Assembly: GCA_963169455.1 (NCBI GenBank)
Contig: CAUJDW010000114.1
Location: 1-64,000, forward strand
Length of the DNA: 64,000 nucleotides
DNA from: Bacteroidota bacterium
GTDB taxonomy: Bacteria; Bacteroidota; Bacteroidia; Chitinophagales; Saprospiraceae
Direction of reading: 5' to 3'
Positions 43,137 through 51,462 of this stretch are shown here, piece after piece. A program made the translations under genes and the position numbers. The notes under the pieces were generated by a model, which was not told the origin of the DNA, searched no databases, and worked only from the letters and a program-made list of their open reading frames with translations. Position 1 is the first letter of the stretch, and each line of letters starts with the position of its first letter.

Positions 43137-44117
43137 TCAGGGCCTAAAACGTTCTATCGCCCTTAGCCTGTCGTTCCAAATCAAGATTTCCCCATCTTCA
43201 CTCGAAGTTACTAATTTACTGTCATCCGGGCTCCAGGCTACCCCCCAAAGCAGCCCTTCTGATTTACCTTCGCCCAGGAGTTCCCCATCTTTTGACCATA
43301 TCCTCAAGGCATCGCTGGCGGTGGCCAGGGTTTCGCCATCAGGGCTCCATGCCAGATTTCTGAATTCCGCTTTGCTACGTTCTATCTCCCTTATTTTTTC
43401 CCCACGGGCATTCCAGAATTGCAGCAGTGGGGGATAATGTTTTTCAAAGTCCCCGTAATCACCGGTAACGAAGAATCTTCCGGATGGGTGCCAGGTTACG
43501 CAGAGCATCAACACTCCCTCTGGCCGGTGCGTAATCGTTCTGAGCGCATCTTTATCAAAGTCATAAATGGCGATTTGTTTCCCCACCGTGGCAATGGTGT
43601 TCCCGGAGGGATGCCAGCTCAGGCCTGTGATGGCTTTCTGCTCCGCATCGATCTTTCTTACGAATGCCCCGGTTTTGGTGAAAATCCTGAGCTGGCCGTC
43701 ATTGTCTCCAACTGCCAGTAATTCCCCGTCGGAGCTCCAGCCCAGGCCTCTTGCGCCATCGGGGGAAATACCCGCCAGTTCGATCCGGCGGCCAGTTAAA
43801 AGGTCAAGGATGAAAGGGCTGCTGGCCGATATTTGGGTGGCGACGGCCAGTAACTGGCCGTTGGGGCGCCATTTCAGTTTGGTGATGGTGTTCTCCAGAG
43901 GAAATTTCCTGAGCAGTTTGAAATCCTTACCGGAAAAGATCAGTAAGCTATTGTGATTGCCGCCTACGGCGATATATTGCCCATCGGGGCTCCAGTCTGC
44001 TGCCCATAAAATATCCCGGATGGTTGACGCTTGTGAGTTGAGGGGGGCTTTGCAGCCAGAAGGGGCTAATAAAAAAAGTATCGGGGCTAAAATTTTCCAG
44101 TGTAAATGGTTCATCAT
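43137..44117 (-). CDS. WD40-repeat lipoprotein
   Basis: A 326-residue protein with a lipobox (APSGC) and about seven WD-type blades, each with the line SPDGQ or WHPSG: AADWSPDGQYIAVGGNHN, LGWSSDGELLAVGDNDG, LSWHPSGNTIATVGKQIA, VAWSPDDSKLVTSSEDG. It should fold as a periplasm- or surface-facing propeller for protein binding. Two ATGs (44117 and 44114) are possible. It begins directly after the remains of a HEPN toxin gene. Confidence 0.88.
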   Translation of the reverse strand: MMNHLHWKILAPILFLLAPSGCKAPLNSQASTIRDILWAADWSPDGQYIAVGGNHNSLLIFSGKDFKLLRKFPLENTITKLKWRPNGQLLAVATQISASSPFILDLLTGRRIELAGISPDGARGLGWSSDGELLAVGDNDGQLRIFTKTGAFVRKIDAEQKAITGLSWHPSGNTIATVGKQIAIYDFDKDALRTITHRPEGVLMLCVTWHPSGRFFVTGDYGDFEKHYPPLLQFWNARGEKIREIERSKAEFRNLAWSPDGETLATASDALRIWSKDGELLGEGKSEGLLWGVAWSPDDSKLVTSSEDGEILIWNDRLRAIERFRP

Positions 44118-44132
44118 GAATTTCCTGGATTT

Positions 44133-44204
44133 TTAGGTTCTTTCTATGATGAAGCTGGCTTCCTCAAGAATATGCCGCAAAAATTCAATCGATGATTTCG
44201 ACAT
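44133..44204 (-). pseudogene. Truncated HEPN (HepT-like) toxin remnant
   Basis: An ATG at 44204, overlapping the last codons of the MNT gene, opens a frame of 23 residues (MSKSSIEFLRHILEEASFII then ERT) ended by TAA at 44133-44135. FLRHILEEASFII matches the start of DUF86/HEPN toxins, which are normally about 110 residues and carry an RxxxxH RNase motif; here only the first helix survives. The overlap with the MNT stop is the usual arrangement in such pairs. Confidence 0.65.
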
Positions 44205-44505
44205 ATTCTACTTTTTTTTCAATGTAAGGCAAAATGTGTTTGCTAACCGATTCCCGGGTCACTAGTTCTACTTCCTTACCTAAGGATTGTTCTAAATAAT
44301 CGATCAACCCCATAAAATTGTCAAAGGTCTTTTGGCCAGCTTCATACTCTACCAAAAGGTCAATGTCACTGGTTGCCTTTTCCTCTCCTCTGGAGTAAGA
44401 GCCGAAAAGGCCTATTGCCCGAACCTTATATCGTCTCAGGTCAGATTGATGACTTCTCAAAAAATCCAGGATGCTCTTTTTACTTAGTTTCCCTCCAGGT
44501 TCCAT
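44185..44505 (-). CDS. MNT-type nucleotidyltransferase antitoxin
   Basis: A 106-residue protein with the minimal nucleotidyltransferase motif GSYSRGEEKATSDIDLLVEY (GSxxRGxxxxxSDxDL). In MntA-HepT systems it adds AMP groups to the toxin. Here the toxin beside it is only a fragment, so the gene is an orphan. An upstream in-frame ATG at 44538 overlaps TPR-remnant sequence; ATG 44505 fits the family start. Confidence 0.85.
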   Translation of the reverse strand: MEPGGKLSKKSILDFLRSHQSDLRRYKVRAIGLFGSYSRGEEKATSDIDLLVEYEAGQKTFDNFMGLIDYLEQSLGKEVELVTRESVSKHILPYIEKKVEYVEIID

Positions 44506-44807
44506 TCTGACAATAACAATTTTGGTAAAGATAACCATTCCATACTTACAAGTAAAGCCAACCGCACACTCCTCAGCAGATTCCGGTATTCTGGCTGCTG
44601 CGGGTTCAACTCCAGCAAACGACTGACAACCGGCCGGGCTTTTCCGTCCTGCTGCTGCTGGATATACAGCACCGCCAGCGCATAAAGCAGCGCTTCGGAA
44701 TCGGGCTCTACAGAAAGCACGTCCTGAAAAGCCTTTTCCGCTTCTGCCGGGCGGTTCAGGTTTTGCAGCGTAAGGCCCCCTGTTTTAACAGTATCGGGGA
44801 TTACCAC
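44484..44807 (-). pseudogene. C-terminal TPR remnant
   Basis: The frame gives 107 residues of which about 70 (RPAEAEKAFQDVLSVEPDSE, ALLYALAVLYIQQQ, ARPVVSRLLELNPQQPEY) are tetratricopeptide repeats like those ending large periplasmic cytochrome-TPR proteins. The start is abrupt and the last 25 residues read into the MNT region. So it is most likely the tail of a lost gene cut by rearrangement. Confidence 0.55.
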
Positions 44808-44846
44808 TCATGCGGGCACTTCTTCCTTCCATTATTGTTTACCGGT

Positions 44847-44980
44847 GTAACTATTTAGGACTCCTTTAGCGGCAATCCGGAACGCGGGCCTGCGGCCCGC
44901 GGCGCAGGCAAAGCCCCTCCAAAGGCTCCCTGATTATCATTTCGCGGGCCACAGGCCCACGTTCCAACCTAAATAGCTAC
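44847..44980. repeat. 134-bp double inverted repeat, GTAACTATT family copy 2
   Basis: Outer arms GTAACTATTTAGG (44847-44859) and CCTAAATAGCTAC (44968-44980) pair with one mismatch. An inner 23-base arm pair (44879-44901 with 44943-44965) around GGAACG and CGTTCC pairs with two transitions. It occupies the gap between the TPR remnant and the TetR gene. The first 18 bases resemble those at 13697 and 59607. Confidence 0.7.
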
Positions 44981-45056
44981 TTCCCGGCTCTATTAATGGT
45001 ACGAACTTACAGCCAGCCTCTTTGCCTGAGCGGCACGGAGATTTATCAAGAAAAAT

Positions 45057-45096
45057 GTTACGATACTTGACTTAATGAAATAGAATCGTAACTTTG
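45057..45096 (+). promoter_or_regulatory. TetR promoter with overlapping operator
   Basis: TTG (45067-45069) and TAACTTTG (45089-45096) are separated by 19 bases, a good -33/-7 pair. The same stretch holds an inverted repeat GTTACGAT (45057-45064) and ATCGTAAC (45085-45092) that covers both boxes. It lies 24 bases before the ATG at 45121. The arrangement points to autoregulation by the TetR protein and control of the export cluster. Confidence 0.65.
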
Positions 45097-45120
45097 TGTA
45101 AAATTTGTAACATCGCTGAA

Positions 45121-45723
45121 ATGACAGCCCAACCCGATAGCCCGAAACATCTTGAACTACTGCGCACGGCAAAGCAGTTGTTCTGGAAGCACGGCATCCG
45201 CCGCGTCAGCGTGGAGGAGATCTGCCGCGAGGCGGGGGTGAGCAAAATGACCTTCTACCGCGCTTTCCCCAACAAGATCGAACTGGCCAAGGCGATGCTC
45301 CAGGAAATGTTTGACGAGTCGATGAACGAGTACAAGGCCATTATGGCAAAGGACATCCCCTTTGAAGAGAAGGTGCGGGAGCAACTGCTCCTGAAGTTCA
45401 AAGGCACGCAGGGCATCAGCGCCGAGCTGGTTCGGGATATCTACTCCAACCAGGAATGGGGGCTGCGCGAATTCATGGAACAACACACCGAACAGGCCCT
45501 GAAGGTGATCATGGACGACTTTGCGCAGGCTCAGCAGAAGGGCTGGATACGCCAGGATATGCGCCTGGATTTCATCCTCTACCTCTTCCACAAAATGCAG
45601 GAATGGATTACCGATGAGCAACTGCTCGCTTCCTACAGGGACACGCATGGCCTGATCATGGAAATCACCAATTTCTTCTTCTACGGCCTCATACCGCATG
45701 AATCCAAAGGCCATGAAAACTAA
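45121..45723 (+). CDS. TetR/AcrR family transcriptional regulator
   Basis: A 200-residue protein. Residues 10-60 are the TetR helix-turn-helix (LLRTAKQLFWKHGIRRVSVE and EAGVSKMTFYRAFPNK), the rest a variable ligand-binding region. It is the first gene of a forward cluster encoding an outer-membrane protein and an ABC exporter, and probably represses it until a ligand binds. ATG 45121 is used rather than the open start at 45094. Confidence 0.92.
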   Translation: MTAQPDSPKHLELLRTAKQLFWKHGIRRVSVEEICREAGVSKMTFYRAFPNKIELAKAMLQEMFDESMNEYKAIMAKDIPFEEKVREQLLLKFKGTQGISAELVRDIYSNQEWGLREFMEQHTEQALKVIMDDFAQAQQKGWIRQDMRLDFILYLFHKMQEWITDEQLLASYRDTHGLIMEITNFFFYGLIPHESKGHEN

Positions 45724-45775
45724 GGGGGGCATAGGAGAGCAATCAGGTACGAAGCTAAGGCTTTGGGCGTCCTGT

Positions 45776-46930
45776 ATGCTGAAAAGCCTGACTATGGCAA
45801 TAATGGCCCTGTTTTCGCTGCCGGCTATTGCCCAGGACGATACTGCTGTGGCTTCCGATACCCTGATCTTCAAAGGCCAGCTCATTTCCTGGGCCAATAT
45901 CAACCCGGCCAACGGCCTTCCGGTTTACGTGGGCGGCCGCTACCTGCCCCAGCTCAACTACAACCTGAACCTGCCGCAAAGCCGCCTTTTTGACGTGGAG
46001 GCCTCGGCCAACCTGTTCGGCAATGCCGGTTTCCACCCCTTCGACACGTCGGCCACTGATGGCGACATCCGGCCCTACCGCCTGTGGGCCCGTTATTCGG
46101 CGCCGCAGTTCGAATTCCGGCTGGGCCTGCAGAAGATCAACTTCGGCTCGGCATCCCTGCTCCGCCCGCTGATGTGGTTCGACCAGATCGACCCCAGAGA
46201 CCCCATCCAGTTTACCGACGGCGTTTGGGGCGCGCTGGGGCGCTACTACTTCCTCAACAACGCCAATATATGGCTCTGGGGGCTGTACGGCAACAACAAC
46301 CCCCGGGGCTGGGAATTCGCCAAAACAAGCAGGCGGCAGCCCGAATTCGGGGGGCGGTTCCAGTTTCCCATCCCACGTGGTGAGGCCGGCTTCTCCTTCC
46401 ACCGCCGCCGGGCCGACACGCGCGGGCTGGACAGCGCCATGCCCGCCTTCGCCGAAGCCCCGGAAACCAGGTTCGGGCTGGACGTCAAGTTCGACCTCGT
46501 CGTCGGCTGCTGGGCCGAGGCTTCCTGGGTGAAGAACGAAAAGAAGCTGGAAGCCTTCACCAACCAGGAACTGGTCAACGCCGGGCTCGATTACACCTTC
46601 GGCATCGGCAACGGGCTGTATGCCGTCTTCGAACAATTGGTGGTGTCGTATGACGAGGAGGCCTTTGCCTTTTCAAATACCGCCACCCTTTCCCTGCTGT
46701 CCCTCTCTTACCCCATCGGGCTGTTCGACCGCCTGGGGGCCATCGTTTACATCGACTGGACGAACGGAAAGGTGTACAACTTCATAAACTGGACGAAGCA
46801 GTTCGACCGCACCGCCCTGTACGTGATGGGCTACTGGAATCCGAAGGAAACCCAGATACCTACGCAGAACAGCACCCAAAACCTGTATTCCGGCCTGGGC
46901 ATACAACTGCTTTTTTTGTTTAATCATTAA
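45776..46930 (+). CDS. Outer-membrane beta-barrel protein
   Basis: A 384-residue protein with signal peptide MLKSLTMAIMALFSLPAIAQ and many alternating strands with aromatic girdles (LQLNYNLNLPQ-like LPQLNYNLNL, RLWARYSAPQFEFRLGLQKI, GVLG-type turns) ending in a strand LGIQLLFLFNH with the C-terminal aromatic pattern. It likely forms an outer-membrane channel for the adjacent exporter. An in-frame ATG at 45713 overlapping the TetR stop is an alternative; 45776 starts the signal peptide. Confidence 0.8.
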   Translation: MLKSLTMAIMALFSLPAIAQDDTAVASDTLIFKGQLISWANINPANGLPVYVGGRYLPQLNYNLNLPQSRLFDVEASANLFGNAGFHPFDTSATDGDIRPYRLWARYSAPQFEFRLGLQKINFGSASLLRPLMWFDQIDPRDPIQFTDGVWGALGRYYFLNNANIWLWGLYGNNNPRGWEFAKTSRRQPEFGGRFQFPIPRGEAGFSFHRRRADTRGLDSAMPAFAEAPETRFGLDVKFDLVVGCWAEASWVKNEKKLEAFTNQELVNAGLDYTFGIGNGLYAVFEQLVVSYDEEAFAFSNTATLSLLSLSYPIGLFDRLGAIVYIDWTNGKVYNFINWTKQFDRTALYVMGYWNPKETQIPTQNSTQNLYSGLGIQLLFLFNH

Positions 46931-47011
46931 GGGGAAATTGGTGAAATACCGGAATACTGGCCCGGCTCCGCCCTGCGGGCTTCGCCGGCGAAAAATCCTG
47001 CTCTGCCGCCC

Positions 47012-47051
47012 CAATGACCCAATGACCTAACGACCTAACGACCTTTTGACC
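47012..47051. repeat. Octanucleotide tandem repeat
   Basis: Five units of eight bases ending in GACC: CAATGACC twice, TAACGACC twice and TTTTGACC once. It lies in the 200-base gap between the barrel and ABC ATPase genes. A related GACCT pattern recurs at 47848-47876. Confidence 0.7.
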
Positions 47052-47131
47052 TACTAACTCAGCTACCCCGGGCAAAAATGCCGGGAAGCATTGCATAAAA
47101 GTGGAATTTTCAATAAAGCGTATCGAAAAAT

Positions 47132-47842
47132 ATGGAATCCATTATCCAGATAGAGAAGCTCACGAAGCGGTTTCCGGTGGGAACAGGTGAGTTCACCGCC
47201 CTTAAGGACATCAACCTGGCGTTCGGGAAAGGGGAATTCACCGGCTTTGTGGGGCCGAGCGGCTCGGGCAAGACTACCTTGCTGAACATCATCGGCTCGC
47301 TCGACACACCCACGGAAGGAGAGGTCACCGTGCTGGGCCATTCCATCGCGCACCTGACGCACAGGCAATCGGCCAAATTGCGGAACCAGCACCTGGGTTT
47401 TATTTTCCAGACCTACAACCTTTTCCCGGTGTACACCGTGTATGAAAATGTAGAATTCGCCCTGCTGCTCCAGCAGATGCCGGCAGCCGAGCGCCGCAAA
47501 GCCGTGCTCGACGCCCTGGAATGGGTGGGCCTTACCGACAAGGCCCATTCCAGGCCCGCGCAGTTGTCCGGCGGCGAAGGGCAGCGGGTGGCCATCGCCC
47601 GGGCCATGGTCAAGCGGCCCGCCATCATGCTGGCCGACGAACCCACGGCCAACCTCGACTCGAAAAACTCGCACCACATCCTGCAGACCATGGCGCAACT
47701 GAATAAAGAACTGAAAACGACCTTCCTCTTCGCCACCCACGACGAAAAAGTGATGGCCTACCTGCGGCGCATCATCTCGCTGGAAGACGGCCGGGTGGTG
47801 AAGGACGAAGCGATGACACCCCAGAGGCAACCTGGAGTGTGA
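47132..47842 (+). CDS. ABC transporter ATPase, LolD/MacB type
   Basis: A 236-residue ATPase with Walker A GPSGSGKTTLLN, signature LSGGEGQRVAIARAM, Walker B IMLADEPTANLD and the H-loop ATHDEK. FQTYNLFPVYTVYENVEFAL is the LolD/MacB-type Q-loop region. It powers the two FtsX-type permeases that follow, in a mechanotransmission system for envelope substrates such as lipoproteins or peptides. Confidence 0.95.
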   Translation: MESIIQIEKLTKRFPVGTGEFTALKDINLAFGKGEFTGFVGPSGSGKTTLLNIIGSLDTPTEGEVTVLGHSIAHLTHRQSAKLRNQHLGFIFQTYNLFPVYTVYENVEFALLLQQMPAAERRKAVLDALEWVGLTDKAHSRPAQLSGGEGQRVAIARAMVKRPAIMLADEPTANLDSKNSHHILQTMAQLNKELKTTFLFATHDEKVMAYLRRIISLEDGRVVKDEAMTPQRQPGV

Positions 47843-47888
47843 CGAAGTGACGCGAGACCTTCAGACCTTAAGACCTAATTAAAGCCTC

Positions 47889-49058
47889 ATGTTAGCAATA
47901 AAACTGGCATTTAAAAACATCATCGGCGCCGGCTTCCGCACCTTCCTGAACATCGCGGTGCTGTCCTTCGCCTTTGTCGTCATCATCTGGCACAACGGCG
48001 TGATCGACGGGTGGAACAAACAGGCGCGGCGGGACACGATCGAGTGGGAGATCGGCCGGGGCCAGCTCTGGCATCCCACTTTTGACCCACTCGATTTCCT
48101 GTCCTATCAGGACGCCCACGCCCCGCTTTCAGAAACGGTGCAGGCCCTGGTAGAAGAGGGGCAACTGACGCCGATCCTCATCGCCCAGGCCTCCGCTTTT
48201 CCGCAGGGGCGCATGCAGGGCGTAATACTGAAAGGCATCGATCCCGGGCAAAAAATACTCAAAATCCCTTCCGGGCTACTGGAAGCCCGCAATGGCCAAA
48301 TCCCTGCCCTGATCGGGAGCAGGATGGCGGACGACATCAGGATGAAGGAAGGGGATCAGTTGCTCATTCGCTGGCGCGACAAAAACGGCACTTTTGACGC
48401 GCTGGAAGTCATTATTGCCGGGGTCTTCGACTGCAACGTCCCCACCATCGACGGCGGGCAGATATGGCTCCCGCTCGAATCCCTGCGCCAGATGCTGAAC
48501 ATGCCCGGGGAGGCCACCCTGCTGGTGGCCGGCGAAAACTATACAGGCGGTGATGCCGAACCCTGGGTTTTCAGGAGCCAGGACTACCTGCTGGCCGACC
48601 TCGACCTGATCATCCAATCCAAAAAGGGCGGCGGGGCCATCATTTACGGGCTGTTGCTGGTCATTGCCCTGCTGGCCATTTTTGACACCCAGGTATTGTC
48701 GATCTTCCGCCGGCAGAAGGAGATCGGCACCTATATCGCCCTGGGCATGACCCGCTGGCAGGTCGTGGGTATCTTTACGGTGGAAGGCAGCGTGTACAGC
48801 ATCCTCGCCATTCTGCTGGGCGCCCTGTACGGAGCGCCTTTGCTCTGGTACACGGCCAAGGTGGGATGGGCGCTGCCGGCCGCCAGCACGGATATGGGCA
48901 TTTCCATTGCCGAGCGGATATATCCCGTATATGGGGCAGGGCTGATCGCGGCTACCATAGTACTGGTGGTGCTCGCCTCCACGATCGTGAGCTTTCTGCC
49001 GGCCCGCAAAATTGCCAGGCTCAATCCGACAGACGCATTAAAAGGAAAAATACAATGA
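47889..49058 (+). CDS. ABC transporter permease, FtsX/MacB type (1)
   Basis: A 389-residue protein with an N-terminal membrane helix, a large periplasmic domain (about 45-265) and three C-terminal helices (AIIYGLLLVIALLAIF, ILLGALYGAPLL, LIAATIVLVVLASTIVSFLP) ending with the FtsX-type tail ARLNPTDALKGKI. The stop overlaps the next start (ATGA at 49055-49058). Its partner permease and ATPase complete the complex. Confidence 0.92.
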   Translation: MLAIKLAFKNIIGAGFRTFLNIAVLSFAFVVIIWHNGVIDGWNKQARRDTIEWEIGRGQLWHPTFDPLDFLSYQDAHAPLSETVQALVEEGQLTPILIAQASAFPQGRMQGVILKGIDPGQKILKIPSGLLEARNGQIPALIGSRMADDIRMKEGDQLLIRWRDKNGTFDALEVIIAGVFDCNVPTIDGGQIWLPLESLRQMLNMPGEATLLVAGENYTGGDAEPWVFRSQDYLLADLDLIIQSKKGGGAIIYGLLLVIALLAIFDTQVLSIFRRQKEIGTYIALGMTRWQVVGIFTVEGSVYSILAILLGALYGAPLLWYTAKVGWALPAASTDMGISIAERIYPVYGAGLIAATIVLVVLASTIVSFLPARKIARLNPTDALKGKIQ

Positions 49059-50329
49059 TCCGATTTCTCTTTAAAGGCATCATCCGGGACAAGAACCGGA
49101 GCCTGCTGCCGGTGCTGGTCATCTCCATCGGGGTGTTCCTGACCGTGCTGGGCAGTTGCTGGTTCAAAGGCATTTTCAGCGACATGATCGACGTCAACGC
49201 CAACTTCTCTACGGGCCACGTCAAGATCATGTCCCGCGCCTATGCCGATAATGCCGGGCAGATGCCCAACGACCTCGCCCTGTCCGAAGCCGGGCAGCTC
49301 GTCGAGGAACTCCAAACTGCTTATCCGGGCCTTGAGTGGGTGCAGCGCATCCATTTCGGCGGGCTGCTCGATGTGCCTGATGAAGCGGGGGAAACCCGCG
49401 GGCAGGGCATGGCCACAGGCTGGGGCATCGACTTTTTCTCGCCCGGTACGCAGGAACCCCAACGCATGAACATCCCCGGCTCCATCGTGAAAGGCGCATT
49501 GCCCGCCCGGCCCGGAGAAGCGCTCATCAGCCATGAATTTGCCGAGCGCTTCGGGATCGGAATCGGCGACACGGTCACCCTCTTCGGTTCGACCATGTAC
49601 GGCGGGATGGCCTTCGCCAATTTCACCGTGGCGGGCGCCGTCCGCTTCGGCATGCGGGCCCTGGACCGGGGCGCCATCATCATCGACATCACGGATGCAC
49701 AGGCCGCCCTCGATATGGCCGATGCAGCGGGGGAGATACTCGGCTTTTTCCGGGACGGCCGCTACGACGGCGCCAGGGCGCTGCAGTTGAAAACGGATTT
49801 CAACGCCCGCTACGAATCGGAAACCGATGAATTCGCTCCCCTTATGCTCCGCCTGAACGACCAGAACGGGCTGGAGGATTACCTGGCCCTGTCGGAAAGC
49901 ATCTCCGGCATCATGATCTTCATTTTCGTGCTTGCCATGTCGATCGTACTGTGGAACACGGGCCTGCTGGGGGGGCTGCGCCGCTACAACGAATTCGGCA
50001 TCCGCCTGGCCATGGGAGAGGAAAAGAAACACATTTACCGCACCCTCATCATCGAATCGGTGCTGATCGGCGCGATCGGCTCAGTTGTGGGGACTGCCCT
50101 GGGCCTGGCCGCCGCCCTGCCCCTGCAGGAATACGGCCTCAGTTTCGGAAGCGCCGTACAGGGCGGGGGCATTATGATGCCGGAGGTGTTCCGCACCCGG
50201 GTCGGCCCGGAGGCTTTTTATATCGGCTTTATACCTGGCCTGGTGTCCATGGTGCTGGGCAACGCCCTGTCGGGCATCGGCATTTACCGGCGGCGGACGG
50301 CGGTGCTGTTCAAGGAGTTGAGTGTGTGA
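49055..50329 (+). CDS. ABC transporter permease, FtsX/MacB type (2)
   Basis: A 424-residue homologue with the start MIRFLFKGIIRDKNRSLLPV, a periplasmic domain and C-terminal helices (ISGIMIFIFVLAMSIVLW; IGAIGSVVGTALGLAAALPL). The longer open frame from 48866 is read-through of the first permease. The two permeases differ enough to form a heterodimer as in LolCE. Confidence 0.92.
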   Translation: MIRFLFKGIIRDKNRSLLPVLVISIGVFLTVLGSCWFKGIFSDMIDVNANFSTGHVKIMSRAYADNAGQMPNDLALSEAGQLVEELQTAYPGLEWVQRIHFGGLLDVPDEAGETRGQGMATGWGIDFFSPGTQEPQRMNIPGSIVKGALPARPGEALISHEFAERFGIGIGDTVTLFGSTMYGGMAFANFTVAGAVRFGMRALDRGAIIIDITDAQAALDMADAAGEILGFFRDGRYDGARALQLKTDFNARYESETDEFAPLMLRLNDQNGLEDYLALSESISGIMIFIFVLAMSIVLWNTGLLGGLRRYNEFGIRLAMGEEKKHIYRTLIIESVLIGAIGSVVGTALGLAAALPLQEYGLSFGSAVQGGGIMMPEVFRTRVGPEAFYIGFIPGLVSMVLGNALSGIGIYRRRTAVLFKELSV

Positions 50330-50344
50330 GGGGCTCGGGGTTGG

Positions 50345-50440
50345 GCTATATTGCTATATTGCTATATGGCTATATTGCTATATGGCTATATTGCTATATG
50401 GCTATATGGCTATATGGCTATATTGGTACATGGCTATATT
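50345..50440. repeat. Nonanucleotide tandem repeat
   Basis: About ten units of GCTATATTG or GCTATATGG in a row in the gap between the second permease and the LolA-like gene. An open frame runs through them in every register, but the repeated peptide (YCYIAIWLYCYMAI) is an artefact. Such a tract can change length by slippage and vary the spacing of the downstream gene. Confidence 0.85.
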
Positions 50441-50525
50441 GTTGAGGGCGCTCCGAAAAGCCCTGTTTTTTTACACGGAGCCACAGTGGGGGGGGGGTGA
50501 CATTAAAAATAAAAATATCATTTCA

Positions 50526-51263
50526 ATGAAAAATATCGCAATTCTGATATTCCCGGCATTATTCCTTTTCGCCTTCGGGCTGGCGCCTGATGCGAATGAG
50601 ATACTGAAAAAGGTGGAGGAGAACATGTCTTCCAAAAACCGGGTGTTCGAGTCGGAGATGGTCATTCATGGGCGGCGGGGCAAGCGGACGATCACGGCCA
50701 GGACCTACTCGGTGGGCGACAAGCAGTCGTTCACGGAATACCTTTCGCCGGCGCGGGAGGCGGGCACGAAAATGCTGAAGCTGGAAAACCAGTTGTGGAT
50801 ATACTCCCCCGCTACCGACCGCACCATACAGATATCCGGGCACCTGCTGCGGCAGTCGGTCATGGGTTCCGACCTGTCGTACGAGGATATGATGGACGAC
50901 CGCAAGCTCACCGAAGTTTATTCGGCCAAAACCATTGGAGAAGAAGTACTCGACGGCCGGAAAACCTACGTGCTCGAGCTGACGGCCAAGGTGGATGACG
51001 CGGCCTACAACCGCCGCAAAATGTGGGTCGATGCGGAGCGGTACGTGCCGCTCAGGGAGGATCTCTTCGCCAAAGGCGGGCAACTGCTCAAGCGCACCAT
51101 CTTGTCGAATGTGCAGCAGATCGAAGGCCGCTGGTTTCCCCTGACGATCGTGTTCAAGGACATGCTCAAAGACGGCGGCGGCACAGAGTTCCGGATGACG
51201 AAGGTGCAATTCAACCAGGATATTCCGGCCTATTTGTTTACGAAGGCGGCGCTGAAGCAGTAG
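50526..51263 (+). CDS. Outer-membrane lipoprotein-sorting protein (LolA-like)
   Basis: A 245-residue exported protein (MKNIAILIFPALFLFAFGLA) of the LolA-like fold: NEILKKVEENMSSKNRVFES, ITARTYSVGDKQSFTEYLSP, GTKMLKLENQLWIYSPATDR, LTLKVDDAAYNRRKMWVD-like ELTAKVDDAAYNRRKMWVD. Members carry lipid or lipoprotein between membranes. With the permeases and ATPase it suggests a lipid or lipoprotein transfer system. ATG 50526 is used; the upstream open frame is the tandem repeat. Confidence 0.9.
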   Translation: MKNIAILIFPALFLFAFGLAPDANEILKKVEENMSSKNRVFESEMVIHGRRGKRTITARTYSVGDKQSFTEYLSPAREAGTKMLKLENQLWIYSPATDRTIQISGHLLRQSVMGSDLSYEDMMDDRKLTEVYSAKTIGEEVLDGRKTYVLELTAKVDDAAYNRRKMWVDAERYVPLREDLFAKGGQLLKRTILSNVQQIEGRWFPLTIVFKDMLKDGGGTEFRMTKVQFNQDIPAYLFTKAALKQ

Positions 51264-51272
51264 TTATTAGAA

Positions 51273-51320
51273 GAAAAGCTGCGGTGCACCTGCGGAGGGG
51301 CTTGCACCTTCGCATCCCGG
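51273..51320. repeat. Dispersed 48-bp repeat, copy B
   Basis: Reverse-complement counterpart of 5950-5997; see that entry. It begins 10 bases after the stop of the LolA-like gene, again directly downstream of a gene. The block GGAGGGGCTTGCACCTTCGC is shared exactly. Confidence 0.75.
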
Positions 51321-51462
51321 GCGAGGCCCTGTGGGCTGAGATTCTGTATCTCCGTTGACACACTTTTTTAAACATTCCCAATTGGCAATTAAATTTTTTC
51401 TGTAAATTGAATACCTGAAAAACAAACTCAGCGCTTTTGCTCTCATGCAAAATAGTAATATC

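Noticed and set aside
42047..43147. 366-residue forward open frame
   Set aside because: Antisense shadow of the NtrC-like regulator.
50345..50440. Possible CRISPR array
   Set aside because: The nonamer units are directly adjacent without spacers, so it is a simple tandem repeat.
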